64,000 nt of DNA, taken from the NCBI GenBank assembly GCA_033782935.1, contig JAWQEG010000287.1, positions 372,001 to 436,000 on the forward strand, read 5' to 3'. The DNA comes from Petrolisthes cinctipes (Eukaryota > Arthropoda > Malacostraca > Decapoda > Porcellanidae). Position numbers and translations under genes: made by a program. The notes below the pieces were generated by a model. That model worked only from the letters and a program-made list of their open reading frames with translations, did not search any database and was not told where the DNA came from. Below are positions 35,155 through 49,017 of the stretch, one piece after another (the first letter of the stretch is position 1; each line of letters begins with the position of its first letter).

Positions 35155-37509
35155 CAGAAGCGATCTGTACATGCTTACTCAGTGCTAGAATATTTTCAAA
35201 ATATATGCCCAAAACATGCTAAAAATCGATATTTTAGGTGCCCAAAGTCGATATCTCAAATTCAGGCCCAAAACACCCGAATATTAGATATTTTGGGGTC
35301 CCAGAAGCGATCTGTACATGCCTACTCAGTGCTAGAATGTTTTCAAAATATAGGCTCAAAACATGCTAAAAATCGATATTTTAAGTGTCCAAAGTCGATA
35401 TGTGCATGCATCTTCTGTACCCGTTTATATCTCAAATTCAGGCTCCAAACACCCGAAAATTCGATATTTTGGGGTCCCAGAAGCGATCTGTACATGTCTA
35501 CTCAGATACAGGCCCAAAACATGCTGAAAATCGATATTTTAGGTGCCCAAAGTCAATATGTGTATGCATCTTCTGCACCCGTTTATATCTGAAATTCAAC
35601 CACAAAACACTCGAAAATTCTATATTTTTCGGCCCCAGAAGCAATCTGTACATGCCTACTCAGTGCTAGAATGTTTTAAAAATATAGGCTCAAAACATGC
35701 TAAAAATCGATACTTCCGGTGACCAAAGTCGATATGTGCATGTATCTTCAGTACCGGTTTCTATCTCAAATTCAGGCTCAAAACTCCCGAAAATTCTATA
35801 TTTTGGGTCCTAGAAGCGATCTGTACATGCCTACTCCTAGTTAGAATGTTTTCAAGATACAAACCCAAAACATGTTCAAAATCGATATTTTAGGTGCCCA
35901 AAAGTTGATATGTGCATGCATCTTCTGTACCCGTTTATATCTCAAATTCAGGCTCAAAACACCCGAAAAATCGATATTTTGGTGTCCCAGAAGCGATCTG
36001 TACATGCCTACGCAGTGATAGAATATTTTCAAAATACAGGCCCAAAACATGCTAAAAATCGATATTTGAGGTGCCCAAAGTCGATATCTAAAATTCAGGC
36101 CCAAAACACACGAAAATTCGATATTTTGGGGTCCCAGAAGCGATCTGTACATGCCTACTCCGTGTTAGAGTATTTTTAATATACAGGCCCAAAACATACT
36201 GAAAATCGATCTTTTAGGTGCCCAAAAGTAGATATGTGTATGCATCTTCTGCACCCGTAGTGTCAAATGTCGATATGTGCATGCATCTTCTGTACCCATT
36301 AATATCTCAAATTCAGGCTCCAAACACCCGAAAATTCGATATTTTGGGGTCCCAGAAGCGATCTGTACATGCCTACTCAGATACAGGCCCAAAACATGCT
36401 GAAAATCGATATTTTAGGTGCCCAAAGTCAATATGTGTATGCATCTTCTGCACCCGTTTATATCTCAAATTCAACCACAAAACACCCGAAAGTTCGATAT
36501 TTTTCAGTACCAGAAGCGATCTGTACATGCCTATGCAGTGCTAGAATATTTTCAAAATACAGGCCCAAAACATGTTAAAAATCGGTATTTTAGGTGCCCA
36601 AAGTCGATATCTCAAATTCATGCCCATAACACCCGAAAATTCGATATTTTTCGGTCCCAGAAGCGTTCTGTACATGCCTACTCAGTGCTAGAATGTTTTC
36701 AAATAATAGGCTCAAAACATGCTAAAAATCGATATTTTAAGTGTCCAAAGTCGATATGTGCAAGCATCTTCTGTACCCGTTTATATCTCAAATTCAGGCT
36801 CAAAACACCCGAAAAATCGGTATTTTTGGGTCCTAGATCGATCTGTACTTGCCTACTCCAAGTTAGAATGTTTTCAAGATACAGACCCAAAACATCCTCG
36901 AAATCGATATTTTAGGTGCCCAAAAGTCGATATGTGTATGCTTCTTCAATACCTGTTTATATCTCAAATTCAGGGTCAAAACACCCGAAAATTCGATATT
37001 TTTGGGTCCCAGAAGCGATCTGTACATGCTTACTCAGTGCTAGAATATTTTCAAAATATATGCCCAAAACATGCTAAAAATCGATATTTTAGGTGCCTTA
37101 AGTCGATATCTCAAATTTATCCCCAAAACACCCGAAAATTCGATATTTTGGGGTCCCAGAAGCGATCTGTACATGCCTACTCCGTGTTAGAGTATTTTCA
37201 AAATACAGGCCCAAAACATACAGACAAACGATATTTTAGGTGCCCAAAAGTCGATATGTGCATGCATCTTCTATTCCCGTTTATATCTCAAATTCAGGCT
37301 CCAAACACCCGAAAACTCGATATTTTGGGGTCCCAGAAGCGATCTGTACTTGCCTACTCCGTTTTAGAGTATTTTCAAAATACAGGCCCAAAACATGCTG
37401 AAAATCGATATTTTAGGTGCCCAAAGTCAATATGTGCATGCATTTTCTGTACCCGTTTATATCTCAAATTCAGGCTCAAAACACCCGAAAATTCGATATT
37501 TTGGTGTCC
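35155..37509 (+). repeat. 2355-bp segmental tandem duplication, copy 1
   Basis: Starts 35211, 35358, 35516, 35692, 35867, 36044, 36191, 36391, 36567, 36714, 36889, 37066, 37213 and 37390 recur at +2355 up to 39568. Differences I noticed are few: ATTAGATATT against ATTCGATATT near 35286, TCTAAAATTC against TCTCAAATTC near 36090, CAAAACATGC against CAAAATATGC near 36717, and CAGACAAACG against CAGAAAAACG near 37223. The left edge is set by a mismatch just before CAGAAG at 35155. Confidence 0.93.
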
Positions 37510-40041
37510 CAGAAGCGATCTGTACATGCTTACTCAGTGCTAGAATATTTTCAAAATATATGCCCAAAACATGCTAAAAATCGATATTTTAGGTGCCCAA
37601 AGTCGATATCTCAAATTCAGGCCCAAAACACCCGAATATTCGATATTTTGGGGTCCCAGAAGCGATCTGTACATGCCTACTCAGTGCTAGAATGTTTTCA
37701 AAATATAGGCTCAAAACATGCTAAAAATCGATATTTTAAGTGTCCAAAGTCGATATGTGCATGCATCTTCTGTACCCGTTTATATCTCAAATTCAGGCTC
37801 CAAACACCCGAAAATTCGATATTTTGGGGTCCCAGAAGCGATCTGTACATGTCTACTCAGATACAGGCCCAAAACATGCTGAAAATCGATATTTTAGGTG
37901 CCCAAAGTCAATATGTGTATGCATCTTCTGCACCCGTTTATATCTGAAATTCAACCACAAAACACTCGAAAATTCTATATTTTTCGGCCCCAGAAGCAAT
38001 CTGTACATGCCTACTCAGTGCTAGAATGTTTTAAAAATATAGGCTCAAAACATGCTAAAAATCGATACTTCCGGTGACCAAAGTCGATATGTGCATGTAT
38101 CTTCAGTACCGGTTTCTATCTCAAATTCAGGCTCAAAACTCCCGAAAATTCTATATTTTGGGTCCTAGAAGCGATCTGTACATGCCTACTCCTAGTTAGA
38201 ATGTTTTCAAGATACAAACCCAAAACATGTTCAAAATCGATATTTTAGGTGCCCAAAAGTTGATATGTGCATGCATCTTCTGTACCCGTTTATATCTCAA
38301 ATTCAGGCTCAAAACACCCGAAAAATCGATATTTTGGTGTCCCAGAAGCGATCTGTACATGCCTACGCAGTGATAGAATATTTTCAAAATACAGGCCCAA
38401 AACATGCTAAAAATCGATATTTGAGGTGCCCAAAGTCGATATCTCAAATTCAGGCCCAAAACACACGAAAATTCGATATTTTGGGGTCCCAGAAGCGATC
38501 TGTACATGCCTACTCCGTGTTAGAGTATTTTTAATATACAGGCCCAAAACATACTGAAAATCGATCTTTTAGGTGCCCAAAAGTAGATATGTGTATGCAT
38601 CTTCTGCACCCGTAGTGTCAAATGTCGATATGTGCATGCATCTTCTGTACCCATTAATATCTCAAATTCAGGCTCCAAACACCCGAAAATTCGATATTTT
38701 GGGGTCCCAGAAGCGATCTGTACATGCCTACTCAGATACAGGCCCAAAACATGCTGAAAATCGATATTTTAGGTGCCCAAAGTCAATATGTGTATGCATC
38801 TTCTGCACCCGTTTATATCTCAAATTCAACCACAAAACACCCGAAAGTTCGATATTTTTCAGTACCAGAAGCGATCTGTACATGCCTATGCAGTGCTAGA
38901 ATATTTTCAAAATACAGGCCCAAAACATGTTAAAAATCGGTATTTTAGGTGCCCAAAGTCGATATCTCAAATTCATGCCCATAACACCCGAAAATTCGAT
39001 ATTTTTCGGTCCCAGAAGCGTTCTGTACATGCCTACTCAGTGCTAGAATGTTTTCAAATAATAGGCTCAAAATATGCTAAAAATCGATATTTTAAGTGTC
39101 CAAAGTCGATATGTGCAAGCATCTTCTGTACCCGTTTATATCTCAAATTCAGGCTCAAAACACCCGAAAAATCGGTATTTTTGGGTCCTAGATCGATCTG
39201 TACTTGCCTACTCCAAGTTAGAATGTTTTCAAGATACAGACCCAAAACATCCTCGAAATCGATATTTTAGGTGCCCAAAAGTCGATATGTGTATGCTTCT
39301 TCAATACCTGTTTATATCTCAAATTCAGGGTCAAAACACCCGAAAATTCGATATTTTTGGGTCCCAGAAGCGATCTGTACATGCTTACTCAGTGCTAGAA
39401 TATTTTCAAAATATATGCCCAAAACATGCTAAAAATCGATATTTTAGGTGCCTTAAGTCGATATCTCAAATTTATCCCCAAAACACCCGAAAATTCGATA
39501 TTTTGGGGTCCCAGAAGCGATCTGTACATGCCTACTCCGTGTTAGAGTATTTTCAAAATACAGGCCCAAAACATACAGAAAAACGATATTTTAGGTGCCC
39601 AAAAGTCGATATGTGCATGCATCTTCTATTCCCGTTTATATCTCAAATTCAGGCTCCAAACACCCGAAAACTCGATATTTTGGGGTCCCAGAAGCGATCT
39701 GTACTTGCCTACTCCGTTTTAGAGTATTTTCAAAACACAGGCCCAAAACATACAGAAAAACGATATTTTAGGTGCCCAAAAGTCGATATGTGCATGCATC
39801 TTCTATTCCCGTTTATATCTCAAATTCAGGCTCCAAACACCCGAAAACTCGATATTTTGGGGTCCCAGAAGCGATCTGTACTTGCCTACTCCGTTTTAGA
39901 GTATTTTCAAAATACAGGCCCAAAACATGCTGAAAATCGATATTTTAGGTGCCCAAAGTCAATATGTGCATGCATTTTCTGTACCCGTTTATATCTCAAA
40001 TTCAGGCTCAAAACACCCGAAAATTCGATATTTTGGGGTCC
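37510..40041 (+). repeat. 2355-bp segmental duplication, copy 2, with one extra monomer
   Basis: The copy is 2532 bp, that is 2355 plus 177. The excess is one monomer. The copies at 39568 and 39745 are nearly identical (both ACATACAGAAAAACG, TTCTATTCCCG, GAAAACTCG, CCGTTTTAG), while copy 1 has this monomer once, at 37213. So a single-monomer duplication followed the 2355-bp event. Confidence 0.92.
39568..39921 (+). repeat. Single-monomer tandem doublet (2 x 177 bp)
   Basis: The two monomers, 39568-39744 and 39745-39921, differ only near their ends (for example CTCCGTGTTAG before the first and CTCCGTTTTAG before the second). The next monomer, at 39922, returns to the order seen in copy 1 of the 2355-bp unit. 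This is a plain example of replication slippage or unequal exchange by exactly one repeat. Confidence 0.88.
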
Positions 40042-40403
40042 CAGAAGCGATCTGTACATGCTTACTCAGTGCTAGAATATTTTCAAAATATATGCCCAAA
40101 ACATGCTAAAAATCGATATTTTAGGTGCCCAAAGTCGATATCTCAAATTTATCCCCAAAACACTTGAAAATTCGATATTTTGGGGTCACAAAAGCGATCT
40201 GTACATGCCTACTCCGTGTTAGAGTATTTGCAAAATACAGGCCCAAAACATACAGAAAATCGATATTTTAGGTGCCCAAAAGTCGATATGTGCATGCATC
40301 TTCTATACCCGTTTATATCTTAAATTCAGGCTCCAAACACCCGAAAATTCGATATTTCTTGGTCCCAGAAGCGATCTGTACATGCCTACTCAGATACAGG
40401 CCC
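40042..40403 (+). repeat. D and E monomers linking two repeat domains
   Basis: The stretch holds the end of a C monomer, a 147-bp D monomer (40098, with ACTTGAAAATTCG and GGGGTCACAAAAG) and a 159-bp E monomer (40245, ATATTTCTTGG). The D and E wording GGGTCACAGAAG and ATATTTCTTGG recurs at 42982/43129, 46527/46674 and 48036/48183, so this pair opens each unit of the next domain. Confidence 0.82.
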
Positions 40404-43287
40404 AAAACATGCTGAAAATCGATATTTTAGGTGCCCAAAGTCAATATGTGTATGCATCTTCTGCACCCGTTTATATCCCAAATTCAACCTCAAAACATCC
40501 GAAAATCGATATTTTGGGGTCCCAGAAGCGATCTGTACATGCCTACTCAGTGCTAGAATGTTTTCAAAATATAGGCTCAAAACATACTAAAAATCGATAT
40601 TTTAAGTGTCCAAAGTCGATATGTGCATGCATCTTCTGTACCCGTTTATATCTCAAATTCATGCTCAAAACACCCGAAATTTCGGTATTTTTAGGTCCTA
40701 GAAGCGATCTGTACATGCCTAGTCCTAGTTAGAATGTTTTCAAGATACAGACCCAAAACATGCTTAAAATCGATTTATAGGTGCCCAAAAGTCAATATGT
40801 GCATGCATCTTCTGTACGAGTTTGTATCTCAAATTCAGGCTCAAAACACCCTAAAATTCGATATTTTGGGGTCCCAGAAGCGATCTGTACATGCCTACTC
40901 AGTGCTAGAATATTTTCAAAATTCAGGCCCAAAACATGCTAAAAATCGATATTTTAGGTGCCCAAAGTCGATATCTCAAATTCAGGCCCAAAACACCCGA
41001 ATATTCGATATTTTGGGGTCCCAGAAGCGATCTGTACATGCCTACTCAGTGCTAGAATGTTTTCAAAATACAGGCCCAAAACATGCTAAAAATCGATTTT
41101 TTAAGTGTCCAAAGTCGATATGTGCATGCATCTTCTGTACCCGTTTATATCTCAAATTCAGGCTTAAAACACCCGAAAATTCGATATTTTGGGGTCCCAG
41201 AAGTGATCTCTACATATTTACTTTGTGCTAGAATATTTTCAAATTATAGGCTCAAAACATGCTAAAAATCGATATTTTAGGTGCCCAAAGTCAATATGTG
41301 TATGCATCTTCTGCACCCGTTTATATCTCAAATTCAACCACAAAACACTCGAAAATTCTATATTTTTCGGTCCCAGAAGCGATCTGTACATGCCTACTCA
41401 GTGCTAGAATGTTTTAAAAATATAGGCTCAAAACATGCTAAAAATCGATACTTCCGGTGACCAAAGTCGATATGTGCATGTATCTTCAGTACCGGTTTCT
41501 ATCTCAAATTCAGGCTCAAAACTCCCGAAAATTCTATATTTTGGGTCCTAGAAGCGATCTGTACATGCCTACTCCTAGTTAGAATGTTTTCAAGATACAG
41601 ACCCAAAACATGTTCAAAATCGATATTTTAGGTGCCCAAAAGTCGATATGTGCATGCTTCTTCTGTACCCGTTTATATCTCAAATTCAGGCTCAAAACAC
41701 CCGAAAAATCGATATTTTGGTGTCCCAGAAGCGATCTGTACATGCCTACGCAGTGATAGAATATTTTCAAAATACAGGCCCAAAACATGCTAAAAATCGA
41801 TATTTGAGGTGCCCAAAGTCGATATCTCAAATTCAGGCCCAAAACACACGAAAATTCGATATTTTGGGGTCCCAGAAGCGATCTGTACATGCCTACTCCG
41901 TGTTAGAGTATTTTTAATATACAGGCCCAAAACATTCTGAAAATCGATCTTTTAGGTGCCCAAAAGTCGATATGTGTATGCATCTTCTGCACCCGTAGTG
42001 TCAAATGTCGATAAGTGCATGCATCTTCTGTACTCATTTATATCTCAAATTCAGGCTCCAAACACCCGAAAATTCGATATTTTGGGGTCCCAGAAGCGAT
42101 CTGTACATGCCTACTCAGATACAGGCCCAAAACATGCAGAAAATCGATATTTTAGGTGGCCAAAGTCAATATGTGTATGCATCTTCTGCACCCGTTTATA
42201 TCTCAAATTCAACCACAAAACACCCGAAAGTTCGATATTTTTCAGTCCCAGAAGCGATCTGTACATGCCTATGCAGTGCTAGAATATTTTAAAAATACAG
42301 GCCCAAAACATGCTAAAATCGATATTTTAGGTGCCCAAAGTCGATATCTCATATTCAGGCCCAAAACACCTGAAAATTCGATATTTTGGGGTCCCAGAAG
42401 CGATCTGTACATGCCTACTCCTAGTTAGAATGTTTTCAAGATACAGTCCCAATACATGCTCAAAATCGATATTTTAGGTGCCCAAAAGTCGATATGTGCA
42501 TGCATCTTCTGTACCCGTTTGTATCTCAAATTCAGGCTCAAAACACCCAAAAAATTCGATATTTTGGGGTCCCAGAAGCGATCTGTACATGCCTACTCAG
42601 TGCTAGAATATTTTCAAATAATTGGCTCAAAACATGCTAAAAATCGATATTTTAAGTGTCCAAAGTCGATATGTGCAAGCATCTTCTGTACCCGTTTATA
42701 TCTCAAATTCAGGCTCAAAACACCCGAAAAATCGGTATTTTTGGGTCCTAGAAGCGATCTGTACTTGCTTACTCCAAGTTAGAATGTTTTCAAGATACAG
42801 ACCCAAAACATCCTCGAAATCGATATTTTAGGTACCCAAAAATCGATATGTGTATGCTTCTTCAATACCTGTTTATATCTCAAATTCAGGGTCAAAACAC
42901 CCGAAAATTCGATATTTTGGGGTCCCAGAAGCGATCTGTACATGCTTACTCAGTGATAGAATATTTTCAAAATATATGCCCAAAACATGCTAAAAATCGA
43001 TATTTTAGGTGCCCAAAGTCGATATCTCAAATTTATCCCCAAAACACCTGAAAATTCGATATTTTGGGGTCACAGAAGCGATCTGTACATGCCTACTCCG
43101 TGTTAGAGTATTTTCAAAATACAGGCCCAAAACATACAGAAAATCGATATTTTAGGTGCCCAAAAGTCGATATGTGCATGCATCTTCTATACCCGTTTAT
43201 ATCTTAAATTCAGGCTCCAAACACCCGAAAATTCGATATTTCTTGGTCCCAGAAGCGATCTGTACATGCCTACTCAGATACAGGCCC
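40404..43287 (+). repeat. Higher-order unit of the 40-48 kb domain, copy 1 (2884 bp)
   Basis: Starts are 40404, 40579, 40755, 40931 (147), 41078, 41254, 41430, 41605, 41782 (147), 41929 (200-bp junction), 42129, 42305 (146), 42451 (178), 42629, 42805, 42982 (147) and 43129 (159). Monomers 40755-41253 map to 43464-43962 (offset 2709). Monomers 41254-42450 map to 44121 onward (offset 2867), because copy 2 holds an extra 158-bp monomer. Monomers 42451-43287 map to 45996-46832 (offset 3545), because copy 2 holds further extra monomers. Confidence 0.84.
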
Positions 43288-46200
43288 AAAACATGCTGAA
43301 AATCGATATTTTAGGTGTCCAAAGTCGATATGTGCATGCATCTTCTGTACCCGTTTATATCTCAAATTCATGCTCAAAACACCCGAAATTTCGGTATTTT
43401 TGGGTCCTAGAAGCTATCTGTACATGCCTATTCCTAGTTAGAATGTTTTCAAGATACAGACCCAAAACATGCTTAAAATCGATTTATAGGTGCCCAAAAG
43501 TCGATATGTGCATGCATCTTCTGTACCCGTTTGTATCTCAAATTCTGGCTCAAAACACCCTAAAATTCGATATTTTGGGGTCCCAGAAGCGATCTGTACA
43601 TGCCTACTCAGTGCTAGAATATTTTCAAAATTCAGGCCCAAAACATGCTAAAAATCGATATTTTAGGTGCCCAAAGTCGATTTCTCAAATTCAGGCCCAA
43701 AACACCCGAATATTCGATATTTTGGGGTCCCAGAAGCGATCTGTACATGCCTACTCAGTGCTAGAATGTTTTCAAAATATAGGCTCAAAACATGCTAAAA
43801 ATCGATTTTTTAAGTGTCCAAAGTCGATATGTGCATGCATCTTCTGTACCCGTTTATATCTCAAATTCAGGCTTAAAACACCCGAAAATTCGATATTTTG
43901 GGGTCCCAGAAGTGATCTCTTCATATCTACTTTGTGCTAGAATATTTTCAAAATATAGGCTCAAAACATGCTAAAAATCGATATTTTAAGTGTCCAAAGT
44001 CGTTATGTGCATGCATCTTCTGTACCCGTTTATATCTCAAATTCAGTCTCCAAACACCCGAAAATTCGATATTTTGGGGTCCCAGAAGCGATCTGTACAT
44101 GTCTACTCAGATACAGGCCCAAAACATGCTGAAAATCGATATTTTAGGTGCCCAAAGTCAATATGTGTATGCATCTTCTGCACCCGTTTATATCTCAAAT
44201 TCAACCACAAAACACTCGAAAATTCTATATTTTTCGGTCCCAGAAGCGATCTGTACATGCTTACTCAGTGCTAGAATGTTTTAAAAATATAGGCTCAAAA
44301 CATGCTAAAAATCGATACTTCCGGTGACCAAAGTCGATATGTGCATGTATCTTCAGTACCGGTTTCTATCTCAAATTCAGGCTCAAAACTCTTGAAAATT
44401 CTATATTTTGGGTCCTAGAAGCGATCTGTACATGCCTACTCCTAGTTAGAATGTTTTCAAGATTCAGACCCAAAACATGTTCAAAATCGATATTTTAGGT
44501 GCCCAAAAGTCGATATGTGCATGCATCTTCTGTACCCGTTTATATCTCAAATTCAGGCTCAAAACACCCGAAAAATCGATATTTTGGTGTCCCAGAAGCG
44601 ATCTGTACATGCCTACGCAGTGATAGAATATTTTCAAAATACAGGCCCTAAACATGCTAAAAATCGATATTTGAGGTGCCCAAAGTCGATATCTCAAATT
44701 CAGGCCCAAAACACACGAAAATTCGATATTTTGGGGTCCCAAAAGCGATCTGTACATGCCTACTCCGTGTTAGAGTATTTTTAATATACAGGCCCAAAAC
44801 ATACTGAAAATCGATCTTTTAGGTGCCCAAAAGTAGATATGTGTATGCATCTTCTGCACCCGTAGTGTCAAATGTCGATATGTGCATGCATCTTCTGTAC
44901 CCGTTTATATCTCAAATTCAGGCTCCAAACACCCGAAAATTCGATATTTTGGGGTCCCAGAAGCGATCTGTACATGCCTACTCAGATACAGGCCCAAAAC
45001 ATGCTGAAAATCGATATTTTAGGTGCCCAAAGTCAATATGTGTATGCATCTTCTGTACCCGTTTATATCTCAAATTCAACCACAAAACACCCGAAAGTTC
45101 GATATTTTTCAGTCCCAGAAGCGATCTGTACATGCCTATGCAGTGCTAGAATATTTTCAAAATACAGGCCCAAAACATGCTAAAAATCGATATTTTAGGT
45201 GCCCAAAGTCGATATCTCATATTCAGGCCCAAAACACCCGAAAATTCGATATTTTGGGGTCCCAGAAGCGATCTGTACATGCCTACTCCGTGTTAGAGTA
45301 TTTTTAATATACAGGCCCAAAACATACTGAAAATCGATCCTTTAGGTGCCAAAAAGTCGATATGTGTATGCATCTTCTGCACCCGTTTATATCCCAAATT
45401 CAACCACAAAACACCCGAAAATTCGATATTTTAGGGTCCCAGAAGCGATCTGTACATGCCTATTCAGTGCTAGAATGTTTTCAAAATATAGGCTCAAAAC
45501 ATGCTAAAAATCGATATTTTAAGTGTCCAAAGTCGATATGTGCATGCATCTTCTTTACCCGTTTATATCTCAAATTCAGGCTTAAAACACCCTAAAATTC
45601 GATATTTTGGGGTCCCAGAAGTGATCTGTACATATCTACTTTGTGCTAGAATATTTTCAAAATATAAGCTCAAAACAAGCTAAAAATCGATATTTTAAGT
45701 GTCCAAAGTCGATATCTCAAAATTATCCCCAAAACACCCGAAAATTCGATATTTTGGGGTCCCAGAAGCGATTTGTACATGCCTACTCCGTGTTAGAGTA
45801 TTTTCAAAATACATGCCCAAAACATGCTAAAAATCGATATTTTAGGTGCCCAAAAGTCGATATGTGCATGCATCTTCTGTACCCGTTTATATTTCAAATT
45901 CAGGCTCAAAACACCCGAAAATTCGGTATTTTGGGGTTCTAGAAGTGATCTGTACATGCTTACTCCTAGTTAGAATGTTTTCAAGATACAGTCCCAATAC
46001 ATGCTCAAAATCGATATTTTAGGTGCCCAAAAGTCGATATGTGCATGCATCTTCTGTACCCGTTTGTATCTCAAATTCAGGCTCAAAACACCCAAAAAAT
46101 TCGATATTTTGGGGTCCCAAAAGCGATCTGTACATGCCTACTCAGTGCTAGAATATTTTCAAATAATTGGCTCAAAACATGCTAAAAATCGATATTTTAA

Positions 46201-46832
46201 GTGTCCAAAGTCGATATGTGCAAGCATCTTCTGTACCCGTTTATATCTCAAATTCAGGCTCAAAACACCCGAAAAATCGGTATTTTTGGGTCCTAGAAGC
46301 GATCTGTACTTGCTTACTCCAAGTTAGAATGTTTTCAAGATACAGACCCAAAACATCCTCGAAATCGATATTTTAGGTAAACAAAAGTCGATATGTGTAT
46401 GCTTCTTCAATACCTGTTTATATCTCAAATTCAGGGTCCAAACACCCGAAAATTCGATATTTTGGGGTCCCAGAAGCGATCTGTACATGCTTACTCAGTG
46501 ATAGAATATTTTCAAAATATATGCCCAAAACATGCTAAAAATCGATATTTTAGGTGCCCAAAGTCGATATCTCAAATTTATCCCCAAAACACCTGAAAAT
46601 TCGATATTTTGGGGTCACAGAAGCGATCTATACATGCCTACTCCGTGTTAGAGTATTTTCAAAATACAGGCCCAAAACATACAGAAAATCGATATTTTAG
46701 GTGCCTAAAAGTCGATATGTGCATGCATCTTCTATACCCGTTTATATCTTAAATTCAGGCTCCAAACACCCGAAAATTCGATATTTCTTGGTCCCAGAAG
46801 CGATCTGTACATGCCTACTCAGATACAGGCCC
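43288..46832 (+). repeat. Higher-order unit of the 40-48 kb domain, copy 2 (3545 bp)
   Basis: This unit is longer than copy 1 by a 158-bp monomer at 43963 and by extra monomers at 45319, 45496, 45672 and 45819. The first monomer, 43288, is an F/A hybrid (F-type start, TAGGTGTCC box, A-type H2), replacing the separate F and A monomers of copy 1. The junction composite is at 44796. The 178-bp monomer at 45996 (AATACATGCT, CCCAAAAAATTCG) equals 42451. The insertion points are not at the same place, so several events separate the units. Confidence 0.83.
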
Positions 46833-48341
46833 AAAACATGCTGAAAATCGATATTTTAGGTGCCCGAAGTCAATATGTGTATGCATCTTCTGCACCCGTT
46901 TATATCCCAAATTCAACCTCAAAACACCCGAAAATTCGATATTTTTGGGTCCCAGAAGCGATTTGTACATGCCTACTCAGTGCTAGAAAGTTTTCAAAAT
47001 ATAGGCTCAAAACATACTAAAAATCGATATTTTAAGTGTCCAAAGTCGATATGTGCATGCATCTTCTGTACCCGTTTATATCTCAAATTCATGCTCAAAA
47101 CATCCGAAATTTCGGTATTTTTGGGTCCTAGAAGCGATCTGTACATGCCTACTCCTAGTTAGAATGTTTTCAAGATACAGACCCAAAACATGTTAAAAAT
47201 CGATTTATAGGTGCCCAAAAGTCGATATGTGCATGCATCTTCTGTACCCGTTTGTATCTCAAATTCAGGCTCAAAACACCCTAAAAATCGATATTTTGGG
47301 GTCCCAGAAGCGATCTGTACATGCCTACTCAGTGCTAGAATATTTTCAAAATTCAGGCCCAAAACATGCTAAAAATCGATATTTTAGGTGCCCAAACTCG
47401 ATATCTCAAATTCAGGCCCAAAACACCCGAATATTCGATATTTTGGGGTCCCAGAAGCGATCTGTACATGCCTACTCAGTGCTAGAATGTTTTCAAAATA
47501 TAGGCTCAAAACATGCTAAAAATCGATATTTTAAGTGTCCAAAGTCGATATGTGCATGCATCTTCTGTACCCGTTTATATCTCAAATTCAGGCTTAAAAC
47601 ACCCGAAAATTCGATATTTTGGGGTCCCAGAAGTGATCTCTACATATTTACTTTGTGCTAGAATATTTTCAAAATATAGGCTCAAAACAAGCTAAAAATC
47701 GATATTTTAAGTGTCCAAATTCGATATGTGCATGCATCTTCTTTACCCGTTTATATTTCAAATTCAGGCTCCAAACACCCGAAAACTCGATATTTTGGGG
47801 TCCCAGAAGCGATCTGTACTTGCCTACTCCGTTTTAGAGTATTTTCAAAATACAGGCCCAAAACATGCTCAAAATCGATATTTTAGGTGCTCAAAGTCAA
47901 TATGTGCATGCATTTTCTGTACCCGTTTATATCTCAAATTCAGGCTCAAAACACCCGAAAATTCGATATTTTGGGGTCCCAGAAGCGATCTGTACATGCT
48001 TACTCAGTGCTAGAATATTTTCAAAATATATGCCCAAAACATGCTAAAAATCGATATTTTAGGTGCCCAAAGTCGATATCTCAAATTTATCCCCAAAACA
48101 CCTGAAAATTCGAAATTTTGGGGTCACAGAAGCGATCTGTACATGCCTACTCCGTGTTAGAGTATTTTCAAAATACAGGCCCAAAACATACAGAAATTCG
48201 ATATTTTAGGTGCCCAAAAGTCGATATGTGCATGCATCTTCTATACCCATTTATATCTTAAATTCAGGCTCCAAACACCCGAAAATTCGATATTTCTTGG
48301 TCCCAGAAGCGATCTGTACATGCCTACTCAGATACAGGCCC
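46833..48341 (+). repeat. Higher-order unit of the 40-48 kb domain, partial copy 3
   Basis: Starts are 46833 (F), 47009 (A), 47185 (ATCGATTTATAGG core), 47361 (147), 47508, 47684, 47860 (C), 48036 (D, 147) and 48183 (E, 159). The first five match 40404-41253. The monomer at 47684 is a fusion: an A-type H1 joined to the H2 with GAAAACTCG and CCGTTTTAG known from 37213 and 39745. After it the order returns to C-D-E. Confidence 0.82.
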
Positions 48342-49017
48342 AAAACATGCTGAAAATCGATATTTTAGGTGCCCAATGTCAATATGTGTATGCATCTTCT
48401 GCACCCGTTTATATCTCAAATTCAACCACAAAACACCCGAAAAATCGATATTTTTCAGTCCCAGAAGCGATCTGTACATGCCTATGCAGTGCTAGAATAT
48501 TTTCAAAATACAGGCCCAAAACATGCTAAAAATCAATATTTTAGGTGCCCAAAGTCGATATCTCATATTCAGGCCCAAAACACCCAAAAATTCGATATTT
48601 TGGGGTCCCAGAAGCGATCTGTACATGCCTACTCCGTGTTAGAGTATTTTTAATATACAGGCCCAAAACATACTGAAAATCGATCCTTTAGGTGCCCAAA
48701 AGTCGATATGTGTATGCATCTTCTGCACCCGTTTATATCCCAAATTCAACCTCAAAACACCCGAAAATTCGATATTTTAGGGTCCCAGAAGCGATCTGTA
48801 CATGCCTATTCAGTGCTAGAATGTTTTCAAAATATAGGCTCAAAACATGCTAAAAATCGATATTTTAAGTGTCCAAAGTCGATATGTGCATGCATCTTCT
48901 GTACCCGTTTATATCTCAAATTCAGGCTTAAAATATCCTAAAATTCGATATTTTGGGGTCCCAGAAGTGATCTGTACATATCTACTTTGTGCTAGAATAT
49001 TTTCAAAATATAAGCTC
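48342..49017 (+). repeat. Four monomers before the third complete 1011-bp repeat
   Basis: Starts are 48342, 48518 (147), 48665 (177) and 48842. The set recalls 44996-45671 (ATCGATCCTTTAGG near 48684 and 45338, CATATTCAGGCC near 48567 and 45220), so this is another copy of the later part of the 40-48 kb unit. Confidence 0.8.
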
